From contig CALFAK010000030.1 in NCBI GenBank assembly GCA_937948985.1, positions 1 through 47,612 of the forward strand: DNA of 47,612 nucleotides, written 5' to 3'. The position numbers and the translations under genes are program-made. The notes under the pieces are model-generated. The model was not told where the DNA came from and did no database searches. It was given only the letters and a program-made list of their open reading frames with translations. Shown piece after piece: positions 1 to 8,900 of this stretch (position 1 is its first letter; each line of letters begins with the position of its first letter). The DNA comes from an uncultured Neomegalonema sp. (lineage in GTDB: Bacteria > Pseudomonadota > Alphaproteobacteria > Rhodobacterales > Rhodobacteraceae).

Positions 1-1
1 C

Positions 2-163
2 TGCAAAAAACCACCGCGAAAGAACCACGGGTACTTCGCTAAATCATGGTTCAGAACAGGCTTCGACATGCTCCGGAACTTTCTCAGAGCCGGAAGCAAG
101 GAAGCCTTCAAACCGTGGCTACGACTCAACCGAAAAACAAAACTCAGACACAGAGTCGTGTAG
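2..163 (+). pseudogene. C-terminal tail of a probable transposase (cut by the window edge)
   Basis: An open frame enters from the left edge and stops at TAG 161-163, giving 53 residues. The tail is very basic and aromatic (Lys/Arg-rich, with a GYFAKSWFRTGFDMLR stretch), which resembles the C-terminal end of DDE transposases of insertion sequences. Only the end is present, so the family cannot be named and it is not known whether the gene is intact outside the window. It lies 44 bp from the CCA end of a tRNA-Leu gene, a common neighbourhood for inserted elements. It could also be the end of an unrelated basic protein. Confidence 0.35.
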
Positions 164-207
164 TGTGAGGACTGAAATCTATTTTTGCCTAAGCTATTGA
201 TTTTAAA

Positions 208-294
208 TGGTGCGGTCGAGAAGACTCGAACTTCCACGGGTGTTACCCCACAGCGACCTCAACGCTGCGCGTCTACCAATTCCGCCACGACCGC
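208..294 (-). tRNA. tRNA-Leu (anticodon GAG)
   Basis: Read on the minus strand this is an 87-nt class II tRNA with a long variable arm. The acceptor stem GCGGTCG pairs with CGACCGC, followed by discriminator A and an encoded CCA (208-210). The D-arm contains the leucine-type sequence TGGCGGAATTGGTAGACGC. The anticodon stem CAGCG/CGCTG encloses the 7-nt loop TTGAGGT, so the anticodon GAG lies at 258-260. The T-arm contains GTTCGAGTC. It decodes CUC and CUU. The 3' end points towards the transposase remnant on the left, and tRNA 3' ends are typical integration targets. Confidence 0.96.
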
Positions 295-476
295 ACGTCT
301 AGGCAGGAGGCGCAGATAGCAAAGGCGGGGCGGCTTGGGAAGGGTTTTTTGCGTCCTTCGTGCAGATATGTCGCAAATCGCAGGTGACGGCGGTTGGAAG
401 ATCAGAAAGATTGACCTGCGCGGCGTAAAGATTCATCGTCCGTTCCGACCACAAAGCACATATAGGGATTGAGGCA

Positions 477-917
477 ATGGGATTTATCGACTTCGTCAAA
501 CGGGCGGGCAAACGGCTGGGAATCGGCAAAAGTGACGCCGCGCCAAGTGCGGATGCGCTGAAAAAAGAGGTCAAGAAACACGGTCTGGAAGCCGACGAGC
601 TTGATATCAAAGTCGATGGCGACGAGGTGGAGCTGCGCGGGGAGGCGATGTCAAAAGCGCTACGCGAGAAAATTATCGTGGCGGTTGGCAACATCGCCGG
701 GGTGGCGCGGGTGAATAATCAGATCGACACCAAGGACGACACGGCAGACGCAGAATTCCACACGGTTGCCAAAGGGCAGACTTTATGGGGCATCTCAGCA
801 AAGCATTATGGCAGCGGCAAGCATTTCAAAGACATCTTTGAGGCGAATCGGCCCATGCTGACGCACCCGGATAAGATTTATCCCGGTCAGGTTTTGCGGA
901 TTCCGCCCCGCGACTGA
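477..917 (+). CDS. lysM: BON-LysM domain protein, Kbp/YgaU family
   Basis: This 146-residue protein has the two-domain build of E. coli YgaU/Kbp (149 residues), a cytoplasmic potassium-binding protein. It starts with an MGFIDFVKRAGK leader typical of the family. A BON domain follows at about residues 25-85 (VDGDEVELRGEA, then VARVNNQI), then a LysM domain at about 93-143 (HTVAKGQTLWGISAKHYG, then PGQVLRIP). There is no signal peptide. The name LysM is the one usually given to these proteins; K+ binding is known for the E. coli member and only inferred here. The gene stands alone, with about 180 bp of unassigned DNA upstream and 116 bp downstream. The ATG follows TTGAGGCA, a reasonable ribosome-binding site. 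Confidence 0.9.
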   Translation: MGFIDFVKRAGKRLGIGKSDAAPSADALKKEVKKHGLEADELDIKVDGDEVELRGEAMSKALREKIIVAVGNIAGVARVNNQIDTKDDTADAEFHTVAKGQTLWGISAKHYGSGKHFKDIFEANRPMLTHPDKIYPGQVLRIPPRD

Positions 918-1033
918 CACAAGTGTGAGGCAAAAGGTTACGTCGGGGCGCGGTTGCGCCCCGACGTTAGCCGTGCAACATCTGACGTATAGATAATAAA
1001 CCGGACAATGATCCGGCGTCAGGGAGATTTAGC

Positions 1034-2950
1034 ATGGCCGTGGCTTGGGAACGTAAGATTGCGACGCAAGAAGATATCGCATTTATTGAACAAACCCCTC
1101 TATCACAGCGCTACAGCGCGACATCAACATATGAGACCGTCGTTGATGCGGCAAAGCGCGATCCCGGGGGTAAGGCTGTCACATTTCAGCTGAAGGGCGA
1201 CCCCAAGTCCAAGGGTTATGATTGGGACTATGCCAAACTGCTGGACCAGATCACCCGCGCCGCGAACCTGTTTCACAGTCTGGGGGCGCAGGGCGAAAAC
1301 TCTGTGGCGCTGCTGCTGCCGAACCTGCCGGAAATGCTGACCGGATTGTTCGCCGGGCAAACCGCCTCCATCGTCAACCCGATCAACCCGCTGCTGGAGC
1401 CTGAACAAATCTCAGCGATCCTGCGTGATGCGGATGCGAAAGTGTTGGTGACGCTGAAGCCGTTCCCGAAAACCGATATTGCCGAGCGTGCGGCGGAAGC
1501 GTTGAAAGATGCACCGGGCGTGGAGACGGTGATCGAAGTTGATATGCTCAACTACATCGGCGCGCCGTTGTCATGGATCATTCCGCTGATCCGGCCAAAG
1601 GTGAAAGCCGAGCATAAGGCGAAGATCATCGATTGGGACAAATCACTGGCCACGCAGCCCGGAGACAAGCTGACATTCGATATTCCGCCGGGAGGTCATG
1701 ACCGGGTTTGTGCCTATTTCCACACGGGCGGCACGACGGGCGATCCGAAGCTGGCGCAACACACCATCGGCGGGATTTTGTATCAGGCCCATGCGGTCAA
1801 TGACGGTGTGTTCGGTGAGAAAGACACGATTCTTTGCTGTCTGCCGCTGTTCCATTGTTTTGGCGCGTATGTGATGGGAGCCGCTGCCGTAGTGAACGGC
1901 GCGCATCTGGTGCTGATGACGCCTGCGGGCTTCCGTGGCGAAGGCGTGATCGACAATTATTGGAAGCTGGTCGAAAAATATAAGGTCAACTTCTTCATGG
2001 CAGTGCCAACCGCGCTGGCTGCGCTGAACCAGCGGGAGATTGATGCGGATGTGTCGACGCTGAACTATTCCGTCTGCGGCTCCGCGCCTTTACCTGTCGA
2101 GCTGTTCAAGCAATTCGAGCAGAAAACCGGCATCCGTATTCTTGAGGGCTTTGGCCAAACCGAGGCGACGGTGGTGTGTTCGGTCAACCCGCCGGCGGGC
2201 GAGCGTAAGATCGGTTCGGTCGGCTATCCGCTACCCTATACCGAGATGGCGCCGATGATGATCGGTGATGATGGCAGTTATGTTTCGACTTGCGCGCCCG
2301 ATGAAATCGGCGAGTTGTGCATCCACGGGCCGCATGTCTTCCCAGGCTATAAGGAGGAAGACAAGAACAAGAATGTCTTCGTCACCGATCCGAACGGCAA
2401 GAAATGGCTGCGCTCCGGCGATTTGGGGCGGATTGATGCGGACGGGTATTACTGGATCACGGGACGAGCGAAAGATCTGATCATTCGTGGCGGTCACAAC
2501 ATTGATCCGGGCATTATCGAGGAATGTCTGGCAACGCACCCCGCTGTCGGCTTTGCGGGCGCAATCGGCCAGCCGGATGCCTATGCCGGCGAGTTGCCAT
2601 GTGCCTTTGTCGAGTTGAAGGAGGGGGCAAGCGCCACGCCGGACGAGATCATCGCCTTTGCCGCCGAGCATGTCAGCGAGCGTGCCGCGCGCCCTGTGCA
2701 TGTTGAAGTGCTGGATGAACTGCCCAAAACCGCCGTTGGCAAAATCTTCAAGCCGGATCTGCGCAAGATGGCGATTGAGCGGGTGCTGATCGAATCCTTG
2801 GGCAAAGAGGGTGTTTCCGCGACGATGACGGTCGAGAAAGACAAGCTCAAAGGCCTGATCGCCGTGATTGACTTTGCCGAGGGTACGGACCGCGCGGCGG
2901 CGGAAGCGGTGCTGAATAAGTTTGCGGTGCCGTGGCGTGTGAAGGGTTGA
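1034..2950 (+). CDS. Acyl-CoA synthetase (AMP-dependent ligase)
   Basis: A 638-residue member of the ANL adenylating superfamily, which activates a carboxylic acid with ATP to an acyl-AMP and transfers it to CoA. The P-loop-like motif HTGGTTGDPK lies at about residues 230-240. Further family motifs are EGFGQTE, then SGDLGRIDADGYYWITGRAKDLIIRGG, shown here as its parts SGDLGRID, GYYWITGR and KDLIIRGG. The C-terminal catalytic lysine is in KTAVGKIFK near residue 578. The protein is longer than a minimal FadD (about 560). The substrate cannot be read from sequence; fatty, alicyclic or aromatic acids are possible. The ATG is preceded by AGGGAGAT. A palindrome at 2968-2985 lies between it and the convergent smpB and may end transcription. 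Confidence 0.88.
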   Translation: MAVAWERKIATQEDIAFIEQTPLSQRYSATSTYETVVDAAKRDPGGKAVTFQLKGDPKSKGYDWDYAKLLDQITRAANLFHSLGAQGENSVALLLPNLPEMLTGLFAGQTASIVNPINPLLEPEQISAILRDADAKVLVTLKPFPKTDIAERAAEALKDAPGVETVIEVDMLNYIGAPLSWIIPLIRPKVKAEHKAKIIDWDKSLATQPGDKLTFDIPPGGHDRVCAYFHTGGTTGDPKLAQHTIGGILYQAHAVNDGVFGEKDTILCCLPLFHCFGAYVMGAAAVVNGAHLVLMTPAGFRGEGVIDNYWKLVEKYKVNFFMAVPTALAALNQREIDADVSTLNYSVCGSAPLPVELFKQFEQKTGIRILEGFGQTEATVVCSVNPPAGERKIGSVGYPLPYTEMAPMMIGDDGSYVSTCAPDEIGELCIHGPHVFPGYKEEDKNKNVFVTDPNGKKWLRSGDLGRIDADGYYWITGRAKDLIIRGGHNIDPGIIEECLATHPAVGFAGAIGQPDAYAGELPCAFVELKEGASATPDEIIAFAAEHVSERAARPVHVEVLDELPKTAVGKIFKPDLRKMAIERVLIESLGKEGVSATMTVEKDKLKGLIAVIDFAEGTDRAAAEAVLNKFAVPWRVKG

Positions 2951-2966
2951 GTGCTTTGCACAAGAC

Positions 2967-2986
2967 GCCCCGCATCAGTGCGGGGT
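2967..2986. repeat. Short GC-rich palindrome between convergent genes
   Basis: CCCCGCA (2968-2974) and TGCGGGG (2979-2985) form a 7-bp perfect stem around the loop TCAG. It lies between the ends of the acyl-CoA synthetase gene and smpB, which point at each other. There is no T-run, so it is not a textbook intrinsic terminator, but it could end or slow transcription from both sides. The stem matches other palindromes in this window (23049-23120), suggesting one dispersed family. Confidence 0.6.
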
Positions 2987-3003
2987 AGCTTGGCAAGCGA
3001 CCA

Positions 3004-3486
3004 CTATCCCTTTTCCCGCATCAGCCGTCCTTTTTGGCGGTCCCAGTCGCGGTTTTTCTCGGTTTGGCGTTTATCGGCGACGTTTTTACCCTTGGCGAGG
3101 CCGAGCAGCAGCTTGGCCGTGCCCTTGTCGTTAAAGTACATTTTCAGCGGCACAATCGTCATCCCCTGACGGTCGCGGGCTTGGGTCAGCCGGTCAATCT
3201 CGCGGCGTTTGAGCAGCAGTTTGCGGGGGCGGCGTTCTTCGTGGTTGAAGTGCTTGGCCTGATTATAGGGCTGTATCGCGCTGTTGATCAGCCACATCTC
3301 TCCCCGCTCCGGCGAGGCATAGCTTTCGGCGATGTTGGCTTGGCCAAGGCGCAGGGATTTCACCTCCGACCCCATGAGCGCAAGCCCTGCTTCCACCGTA
3401 TCCTCCACGGCATAGCTGTAGCGGGCCTTGCGGTTTTCAGCGATCAGCTTGTTGTTATCGTCAGATTTTTTCTTCTTCGCGGCCAT
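3004..3486 (-). CDS. smpB: SsrA-binding protein SmpB
   Basis: At 160 residues this has the usual SmpB length. SmpB binds tmRNA and brings it to stalled ribosomes for trans-translation. Visible family motifs are [11 protein letters not shown] near the N-terminus, [13 protein letters not shown] at about 33-45, and the basic C-terminal tail [15 protein letters not shown] that occupies the empty mRNA channel. The core section [11 protein letters not shown] is also typical. Its ATG is 1 nt beyond the dapA stop codon on the same strand, so the two are very likely co-transcribed and translationally coupled. The dapA-smpB order is common in Rhodobacterales. Confidence 0.97.
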   Translation of the reverse strand: MAAKKKKSDDNNKLIAENRKARYSYAVEDTVEAGLALMGSEVKSLRLGQANIAESYASPERGEMWLINSAIQPYNQAKHFNHEERRPRKLLLKRREIDRLTQARDRQGMTIVPLKMYFNDKGTAKLLLGLAKGKNVADKRQTEKNRDWDRQKGRLMREKG

Positions 3487-3487
3487 A

Positions 3488-4393
3488 TCAGCTTTCGAGC
3501 AATCCCAGCCCGTCCATTGCTGCGCGGATCGCGGCTTCGGTTTCAGGCGTTACCGGATAGATAGGGGCGCGCATCTCATTTTCGCAGAGGCCGAGCAAAG
3601 AAAGTGCATATTTCGCGGGCGCGGGGCTGGATTCCATGAACATCGCGCGGTGCAGGGGGTAGAGCTTGTCCTGCCATTCGAGCGCGGTTTTATAATCACC
3701 CGCCAGACACGCGGCTTGCATCGCCGAACAGGCGGCGGGCGCGACATTGGCGCTGACGGAGATGCAACCGACGCCGCCCATCGCATTATAACCGACCGCC
3801 GTGGCGTCCTCGCCGGACATCAGCACGAAATCCTTACCGCAATCGAGGCGTTCCTGACCGCAGCGGGCGAGATCACCCGTCGCGCATTTATTACCGATAA
3901 TCCGGGGCAGCTTGGCCAGCTCGGCCATCGTTGCATCGGTCATGTCGATGACGCTGCGGCCCGGAATGTTGTAGATCATAATCGGGATATCGGCGCAGTC
4001 ATGCAGCGTGCGGTAATGCTCGATCAGCATACGCTGATTCGGCTTGTTGTAGTACGGCGTAACCACAAGGGCGGCATCCGCGCCAACCTCGGCGGCGTGC
4101 CGGACAAAGCCGATGCCCTCAATCGTGCTGTTCGATCCGGCCCCCGCAATCACCGCAATCCGGCCAGCAACATGCTCAACCGTAAGGGAAACAACACGGT
4201 GATGCTCCTCATGGGACAGCGTGGCTGATTCTCCGGTGGTTCCGACGGGGATAAGGCCGTTTGTTCCGTTTTTTATATGCCAATCAATTAACCGTTTCAG
4301 CGCATCTTCATCCACAGCGCCGTTTTTCATGGGCGTGACAATCGCTACAAAAGAACCGCGAAGCCGGGAGAGTGTGCTGGTGAGATCGGACAT
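3488..4393 (-). CDS. dapA: 4-hydroxy-tetrahydrodipicolinate synthase DapA
   Basis: A 301-residue class I aldolase that condenses pyruvate with aspartate semialdehyde, the first committed step to lysine and diaminopimelate. GTTGE is at residues 51-55, PYYNKP at 113-118, the catalytic Tyr141 in YNIPGR with Arg146, and the Schiff-base lysine at Lys169. The lysine context reads GNKCATGDL, whereas family members usually have an acidic residue right after the lysine (KE or KD), so Cys170 is slightly unusual. The gene reads leftwards, 1 nt before smpB, and is divergent from the lytic transglycosylase with a 142-bp shared spacer. Its product feeds peptidoglycan synthesis, in line with that neighbour. 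Confidence 0.96.
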   Translation of the reverse strand: MSDLTSTLSRLRGSFVAIVTPMKNGAVDEDALKRLIDWHIKNGTNGLIPVGTTGESATLSHEEHHRVVSLTVEHVAGRIAVIAGAGSNSTIEGIGFVRHAAEVGADAALVVTPYYNKPNQRMLIEHYRTLHDCADIPIMIYNIPGRSVIDMTDATMAELAKLPRIIGNKCATGDLARCGQERLDCGKDFVLMSGEDATAVGYNAMGGVGCISVSANVAPAACSAMQAACLAGDYKTALEWQDKLYPLHRAMFMESSPAPAKYALSLLGLCENEMRAPIYPVTPETEAAIRAAMDGLGLLES

Positions 4394-4535
4394 CGAAACG
4401 CGCCTGTATCTTGAGGGTTATGAAAAGAAGTCGGACCCTACTCTGCCAAGGCCGGAACCGCAACAAAGCTCGTGCCTTTCGCGCGGCCTGTCCATCTGTT
4501 ATCGTTTTTCGTCTGCAGTAAAAAGTGTGAGTACC

Positions 4536-6470
4536 ATGACCCGTTTCCCGCTGCGTCCCATTCTGATGAGTCTTTTTGCCGCTTCCTTGTTGTTCACGGG
4601 CAGTGCGGGGGCGGCGGCGAATATACCGCAAGCTGACCGCACCGTGCTGGAACGGATGGTTGAGGCAGCAAAGGATAAGAAGTGGGTACGGGCGCGCGAT
4701 CTCGCACGATCAACAGGCAATCCGGTCGTAATGGACGCCTATGAATGGATGCGGTTGCGCAAGCCCGGCATCGATAATTTCACACGCATGGTCCGTTGGG
4801 TCGAGACGCATCCCGACTGGCCTTCGCAATCGACAATTCAGGTGCAAGGCGAATACGCACTGGAAGGCGCGGGGGTTCCGGCGCAGACTGTGATCCGTTT
4901 CTTTGACCGCTTTCCACCCAAAACAGGCGTTGGCGCAACGCGCTATGCGAGTGCCCTCAAACGCGCGGGGCGGGTGAACGACGCCCGTAAGGCGGCAAGC
5001 GATGCGTGGTTGAACAAAAGCCTGTCAACCAGCAACGAGCGCCAATTGCTTGCCGAGTTTCGCAGTACGCTGACCCCGTTGCACGATCAGCGACTGGACG
5101 GATTGATATGGAAAAACCGTCTTACCGCCGCAAACCGTCATCTATCACGCGTATCGCGTCCTCTGAGGGCGTTGGGCGAGGCGCGCATCGCGCTGCTGCG
5201 CAGCAAAGGCAATGTTGATGCGTTAATCGACCGGGTTCCGCCGAACCTGCGCAATGACCCCGGCCTTGCCTATGCACGGATGGTTTGGCGCAAGAAAAAA
5301 GGCCTGACGACCCGCGCCGAGGCGATGGTTATCAGCAGTTCCGCCAATGGCCGTTTGGGCCGCCCCGAAAGCTGGGCTGATGAGCGGGCCGTGTTTGTGC
5401 GGGGCGCATTCAAGAAAAATGACTACCGCCGCTCTTATGCGCTGGCCACACCGCATGGTCTGACAAAAGGGGTCGATTTTGCCGACATGGAGTGGCAAGC
5501 GGGATGGTTGGCACTGCGCAAGCTGGATGATCCAAGGCGGGCACTGGGACATTTTGATCGGCTTTATCAGGGCGTCGTAACCCCCGTCAGCAAATCCCGC
5601 GCGGCCTATTGGGCCGGAGAAGCGGCAGCGAAGATGGGTCAGGTCGCGCTCGCGCAGCAATGGCATAAGAAAGCGGCGGTTTATCCAAGTGCTTTCTACG
5701 GTCAGCTATCCGCCAAGCGGCTGCACAATGATCTTTCTTTCGCTGTGCCCGCACCAATTCAAGCGCGTGGCGGGCGGTGTGTGAACGATCCGCGCGTTGC
5801 GGTCGGGTCAGCGCTGGCGCTGGGTGGTGCGATTGTAGAGGGGCGGTTGTTTTTCTACGATGCGCTCGAATTGTGCAAAACGCCCGAAGAAGCCAAAGCG
5901 CTTGGCCTTGCCGCCGAAGCGTTGGGCGCATTCCGCATCAGTGTGGGCATGGGCAGCAAGCTGCGGCGCAAGTCGATCTTCATTCCCGAAATCTCGCACC
6001 CGATTCTGTCCTTGCCCCGTCAAGGCTGCAAGGGTGAAGACGCGCCCGAACGCGCATTGAACCTTGCCATTGCCCGTCAGGAAAGCGGCTTTGACCCCAA
6101 GGCGCGCAGTGGTGCCGGGGCGCGGGGTGTGATGCAAGTGATGCCCGGCACGGCCAAAATCACCGCCCGCGCGACGGGTGTGCGCTATGATCTGGCACTG
6201 CTGAGCAGTGATCGCAATTACAACGCACGGATCGGGCAATGTTATCTGTCGCAATTGCTGGAACGTTTCGACGGCTCTTACCCGCTGGCCATTGCGGGAT
6301 ATAACGCCGGACCCGGACGGGTGAATCGCTGGCTGAAAGAATTTGGTGATCCGCGCACGGGTGAAATCGATTTGATCGACTGGATCGAGCATATTCCCTT
6401 CCGCGAAACCCGTAACTATGTGCAGCGCGTGCTCGAAGGCCTGGCGGTTTACCGCGCACGGCTGAGATAA
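4536..6470 (+). CDS. slt: Soluble lytic murein transglycosylase
   Basis: A 644-residue exported enzyme that cleaves the MurNAc-GlcNAc bond of peptidoglycan. I chose ATG 4536 because it gives a clean signal peptide (MTRFPLRPILMSLFAASLLF, then an AGA-type cleavage region); the frame is open further upstream but the extra sequence lacks family features and overlaps dapA. An alpha-helical superhelix fills about residues 35-480. The C-terminal SLT domain begins near 505: catalytic Glu516 in RQESGFD, then GARGVMQVMPGTA, AGYNAGPGRVNRW and PFRETRNYVQRV. The length matches E. coli Slt70 (645 including the signal). It is divergent from dapA, which supplies the peptidoglycan precursor pathway. Confidence 0.92.
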   Translation: MTRFPLRPILMSLFAASLLFTGSAGAAANIPQADRTVLERMVEAAKDKKWVRARDLARSTGNPVVMDAYEWMRLRKPGIDNFTRMVRWVETHPDWPSQSTIQVQGEYALEGAGVPAQTVIRFFDRFPPKTGVGATRYASALKRAGRVNDARKAASDAWLNKSLSTSNERQLLAEFRSTLTPLHDQRLDGLIWKNRLTAANRHLSRVSRPLRALGEARIALLRSKGNVDALIDRVPPNLRNDPGLAYARMVWRKKKGLTTRAEAMVISSSANGRLGRPESWADERAVFVRGAFKKNDYRRSYALATPHGLTKGVDFADMEWQAGWLALRKLDDPRRALGHFDRLYQGVVTPVSKSRAAYWAGEAAAKMGQVALAQQWHKKAAVYPSAFYGQLSAKRLHNDLSFAVPAPIQARGGRCVNDPRVAVGSALALGGAIVEGRLFFYDALELCKTPEEAKALGLAAEALGAFRISVGMGSKLRRKSIFIPEISHPILSLPRQGCKGEDAPERALNLAIARQESGFDPKARSGAGARGVMQVMPGTAKITARATGVRYDLALLSSDRNYNARIGQCYLSQLLERFDGSYPLAIAGYNAGPGRVNRWLKEFGDPRTGEIDLIDWIEHIPFRETRNYVQRVLEGLAVYRARLR

Positions 6471-6582
6471 GTTCATTTTGGGTCATTTTTGTTCCCGACC
6501 CCCTTGCACATATGCCAAATGCACTGCAATCTATGCCCGTCTGTCATGTGGGGTGGCGGACGGGCGTGCGTGAGGTCAAGGC

Positions 6583-7467
6583 TTGTCTATAGACCAACAA
6601 TTTGCCGAGCGTTCGTTAAGGACGGCGGACGGGTTAACGCTGTCGTTCCGTGATTACGGATCGCGGTTTAGCCAAGCCACGCCTGTTCTTTGCCTTCCGG
6701 GGCTGACGCGTAACGTTCGGGATTTTACGGATTTGGCCGCATCCCTGATGCCGGATCGCCGTGTTATTTCGCTAGATGCGCGGGGACGGGGGAAGTCGGA
6801 TTTCGACCCGGATTATACCAGTTACACCCTCGTGCGCGAGGTCGGCGATACGTTAACACTTATCTCGCAAGAGTTCGAGCGGCCCTGCATAATCGTGGGT
6901 ACGTCGCGCGGTGGATTGGCGGGGATGATCCTGAACGGGGTACGCCCTGATCTGGTTGGCGGGCTGGTGCTGAACGATATCGGGCCGGAGCTGGAACCTG
7001 CCGGATTGCAGCGGATTGTCGAATACCTCGGCATCACGCCAACGCCGCTGAACACATGGGATGATGCAGTCCGGGCGCTGAAAAAAAGCAATTCGAGCGA
7101 ATTCACAGATCTCACGGAGGCGGATTGGCTCGCATGGGCGCATCGTACATTCAGAGATGAGGACGGCAGACCGGGACTGGATTATGACCCGAAACTGCGC
7201 GATGCGACGCTGAGTGCGTCTGTCGGTGTTTCAGATTTCTGGCCGCAGTTCCGGGGATTGGGTGACAAGCCGACACTGCTGATCCGTGGTGAGAATTCAG
7301 ACCTGTTGTCCACGGGAACTGTCGCAAAGATGCGGCGGACAAAACCCGATATGACCGTTGTTACCGTCCGCAATCGCGGGCATGTGCCGTTTCTTGATGA
7401 ACCGGAGGCAAAATCGGCAATTCTGGCGTTTATTGCCGAGGTTGATGGGCGGGCAAACCCCTCGTAA
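6583..7467 (+). CDS. Alpha/beta-fold hydrolase
   Basis: This 294-residue protein has a complete catalytic triad pattern: nucleophile Ser108 in VGTSRGG, an acid at about Asp240 in GENSDLL, and His267 in RGHVPFLDE. LCLPGLTRN and SLDARGRGKSD are the oxyanion-loop and strand motifs of the fold. The start is the TTG at 6583, with TGAGGTCAAG just upstream; there is no better ATG before the conserved core. The substrate is not readable from sequence; esterase, lactonase or C-C hydrolase are possible. It is followed 40 bp later by the polyamine deacetylase-like gene on the same strand and could be part of the same unit. Confidence 0.85.
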   Translation: MSIDQQFAERSLRTADGLTLSFRDYGSRFSQATPVLCLPGLTRNVRDFTDLAASLMPDRRVISLDARGRGKSDFDPDYTSYTLVREVGDTLTLISQEFERPCIIVGTSRGGLAGMILNGVRPDLVGGLVLNDIGPELEPAGLQRIVEYLGITPTPLNTWDDAVRALKKSNSSEFTDLTEADWLAWAHRTFRDEDGRPGLDYDPKLRDATLSASVGVSDFWPQFRGLGDKPTLLIRGENSDLLSTGTVAKMRRTKPDMTVVTVRNRGHVPFLDEPEAKSAILAFIAEVDGRANPS

Positions 7468-7507
7468 GACACGCCTTCGTCCGACATCGCTATGACCGGA
7501 GAACGGC

Positions 7508-8539
7508 ATGAAAATCATCCACACCGACCGCCACCGCTTGCGCGCATCGAAGACAGAATTGAGCGGTGGCGAGCTGATCGCCCCGCATGAGTGTCCGGAG
7601 CGGGTCGAGCATATTCTCGCAGAACTCCGCAAGCGCGGGCATACGGATATTGTCGAGCCGGATGATTGGGGTATGGGCCCGATTCTGCGCGTGCATGATG
7701 CGGATTTCGTGGATTTCCTGCAAACCTGCTGGGCCGAATGGAAGGCAGATGGTAATGCGGGCGAGGCCATTGCGACGACGTGGCCCTCGCGCCGTATGCC
7801 GCGCATGAAGGTGCCGCGTCATATCGACGGAAAGTTGGGGTATTACTGCCTCGCCTCGGAAACCTCGATCAGCGAGGGCACGTGGGAGGCCGCCTATGCC
7901 GCCGCGCAGGTTGCGGTAACGGGTGCGAAAGCGGTGAAACGCGGTGAGCGGGCGGCATTTGCGTTGTGCAGACCGCCGGGGCATCACGCGGCGCAGGATA
8001 TGTTCGGCGGCTATTGCTTCCTCAACAACGCGGCCATCGCGGCTCAGTCTTTTCGGGATGCGGGGGCGATACGGGTTGCGGTGCTGGATGTGGATTTCCA
8101 TCACGGCAACGGGACACAGGCGATTTTTTATGACCGGGACGACGTGTTTTTCCTGTCGATCCACGGCGATCCCGATGATGCGTTTCCGCATTTTCTGGGC
8201 GGGATGGATGAGACTGGCGAAGGACGCGGGGACGGGTTCAATGCAAACTATCCGCTGCCGCCGGGCTGCCCTTATGACAAGTGGTCTGAGGCACTGGATG
8301 ATGCGTTGACGCGGATTATGATGTACTCGCCCGACGCGCTGGTGATCTCGCTGGGGGTTGATACGTTCGAGCGTGACCCGATCAGCTTTTTCAAATTGAC
8401 GAGTGACGACTTCACCGATTATGGCCGCAAACTCGGTAAGCTGGGCCTCCCAACGCTGTTTGTCATGGAAGGCGGGTATGCGGTGGCGGAAATTGGTGTG
8501 AATACGGTCAATGTTCTGGAAGGATTTGAGAATGCCTGA
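7508..8539 (+). CDS. Acetylpolyamine amidohydrolase-like deacetylase (HDAC family)
   Basis: A 343-residue zinc-dependent deacetylase. From memory it is close in length and in many motifs to the acetylpolyamine amidohydrolase of Mycoplana ramosa (341 residues): KTELSGGEL near 15-23, GEAIATTWPSRR at 85-96, GYYCLASETSIS at 111-122, and PISFFKLTS at 291-299. His159-His160 are the catalytic pair (RPPGHH), Asp196 and His198 with Asp285 are the zinc ligands, and Tyr324 in EGGYAVAEIG is the transition-state tyrosine. The expected reaction is removal of acetate from acetylputrescine, acetylcadaverine or similar. The ATG follows GGAGAACGGC. The last codons overlap the cupin start, implying coupling. 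General HDAC/AcuC annotation would be the cautious alternative. Confidence 0.88.
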   Translation: MKIIHTDRHRLRASKTELSGGELIAPHECPERVEHILAELRKRGHTDIVEPDDWGMGPILRVHDADFVDFLQTCWAEWKADGNAGEAIATTWPSRRMPRMKVPRHIDGKLGYYCLASETSISEGTWEAAYAAAQVAVTGAKAVKRGERAAFALCRPPGHHAAQDMFGGYCFLNNAAIAAQSFRDAGAIRVAVLDVDFHHGNGTQAIFYDRDDVFFLSIHGDPDDAFPHFLGGMDETGEGRGDGFNANYPLPPGCPYDKWSEALDDALTRIMMYSPDALVISLGVDTFERDPISFFKLTSDDFTDYGRKLGKLGLPTLFVMEGGYAVAEIGVNTVNVLEGFENA

Positions 8540-8894
8540 GATGCCACCCATTCTCGCCGAGGACCGCCGTGTGGCCAACATTCACACGGGCACGTTCGAG
8601 CCTTTAGTAAGCGAGAACGGACAGCCCGATGGTGAGGTTTTGCAGGTCAATGGCGGGCGCAAGGGGCATGGCTTTCATGTCTACCGGATGCAAGCGGGCG
8701 CGACGACAGTGGCGCATGAGCATGTGGGGAACGAGGAGTTTCTGCTGATCGAAGGCGATCTGGTTGACCATGACGGCACGCGGTATGTGCCCGGTGATCT
8801 GGTATGGTTGCGCAGCGGGACGACGCATAACTCGTATTCTGAAAACGGCTGTGTGCTGGCGGTATATCTGCCAGACAGCCGCGCGGCGGGTTAA
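8532..8894 (+). CDS. Cupin-domain protein
   Basis: A 120-residue single-domain cupin. Its ATG (8532) lies inside the end of the deacetylase gene in another frame, an 8-nt overlap, so translation is probably coupled. Metal-binding cupin motif 1 is seen as HEHVGNEEFLLIEGDL (about 67-82) and motif 2 as PGDLVWLRSGTTHNSYS (about 87-103). The residues His-x-His, Glu and the later His give a normal 3-His/1-Glu metal site. Small cupins of this type act as metal enzymes, sugar/amine modifiers or ligand sensors, and the sequence does not decide. The amidase starts 6 nt after its stop, so deacetylase, cupin and amidase look like one operon. Confidence 0.82.
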   Translation: MPEMPPILAEDRRVANIHTGTFEPLVSENGQPDGEVLQVNGGRKGHGFHVYRMQAGATTVAHEHVGNEEFLLIEGDLVDHDGTRYVPGDLVWLRSGTTHNSYSENGCVLAVYLPDSRAAG

Positions 8895-8900
8895 GCGCGC

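Noticed and set aside
4221-4535. Upstream extension of the lytic transglycosylase frame
   Set aside because: It overlaps dapA and would bury the signal peptide at residue 106.
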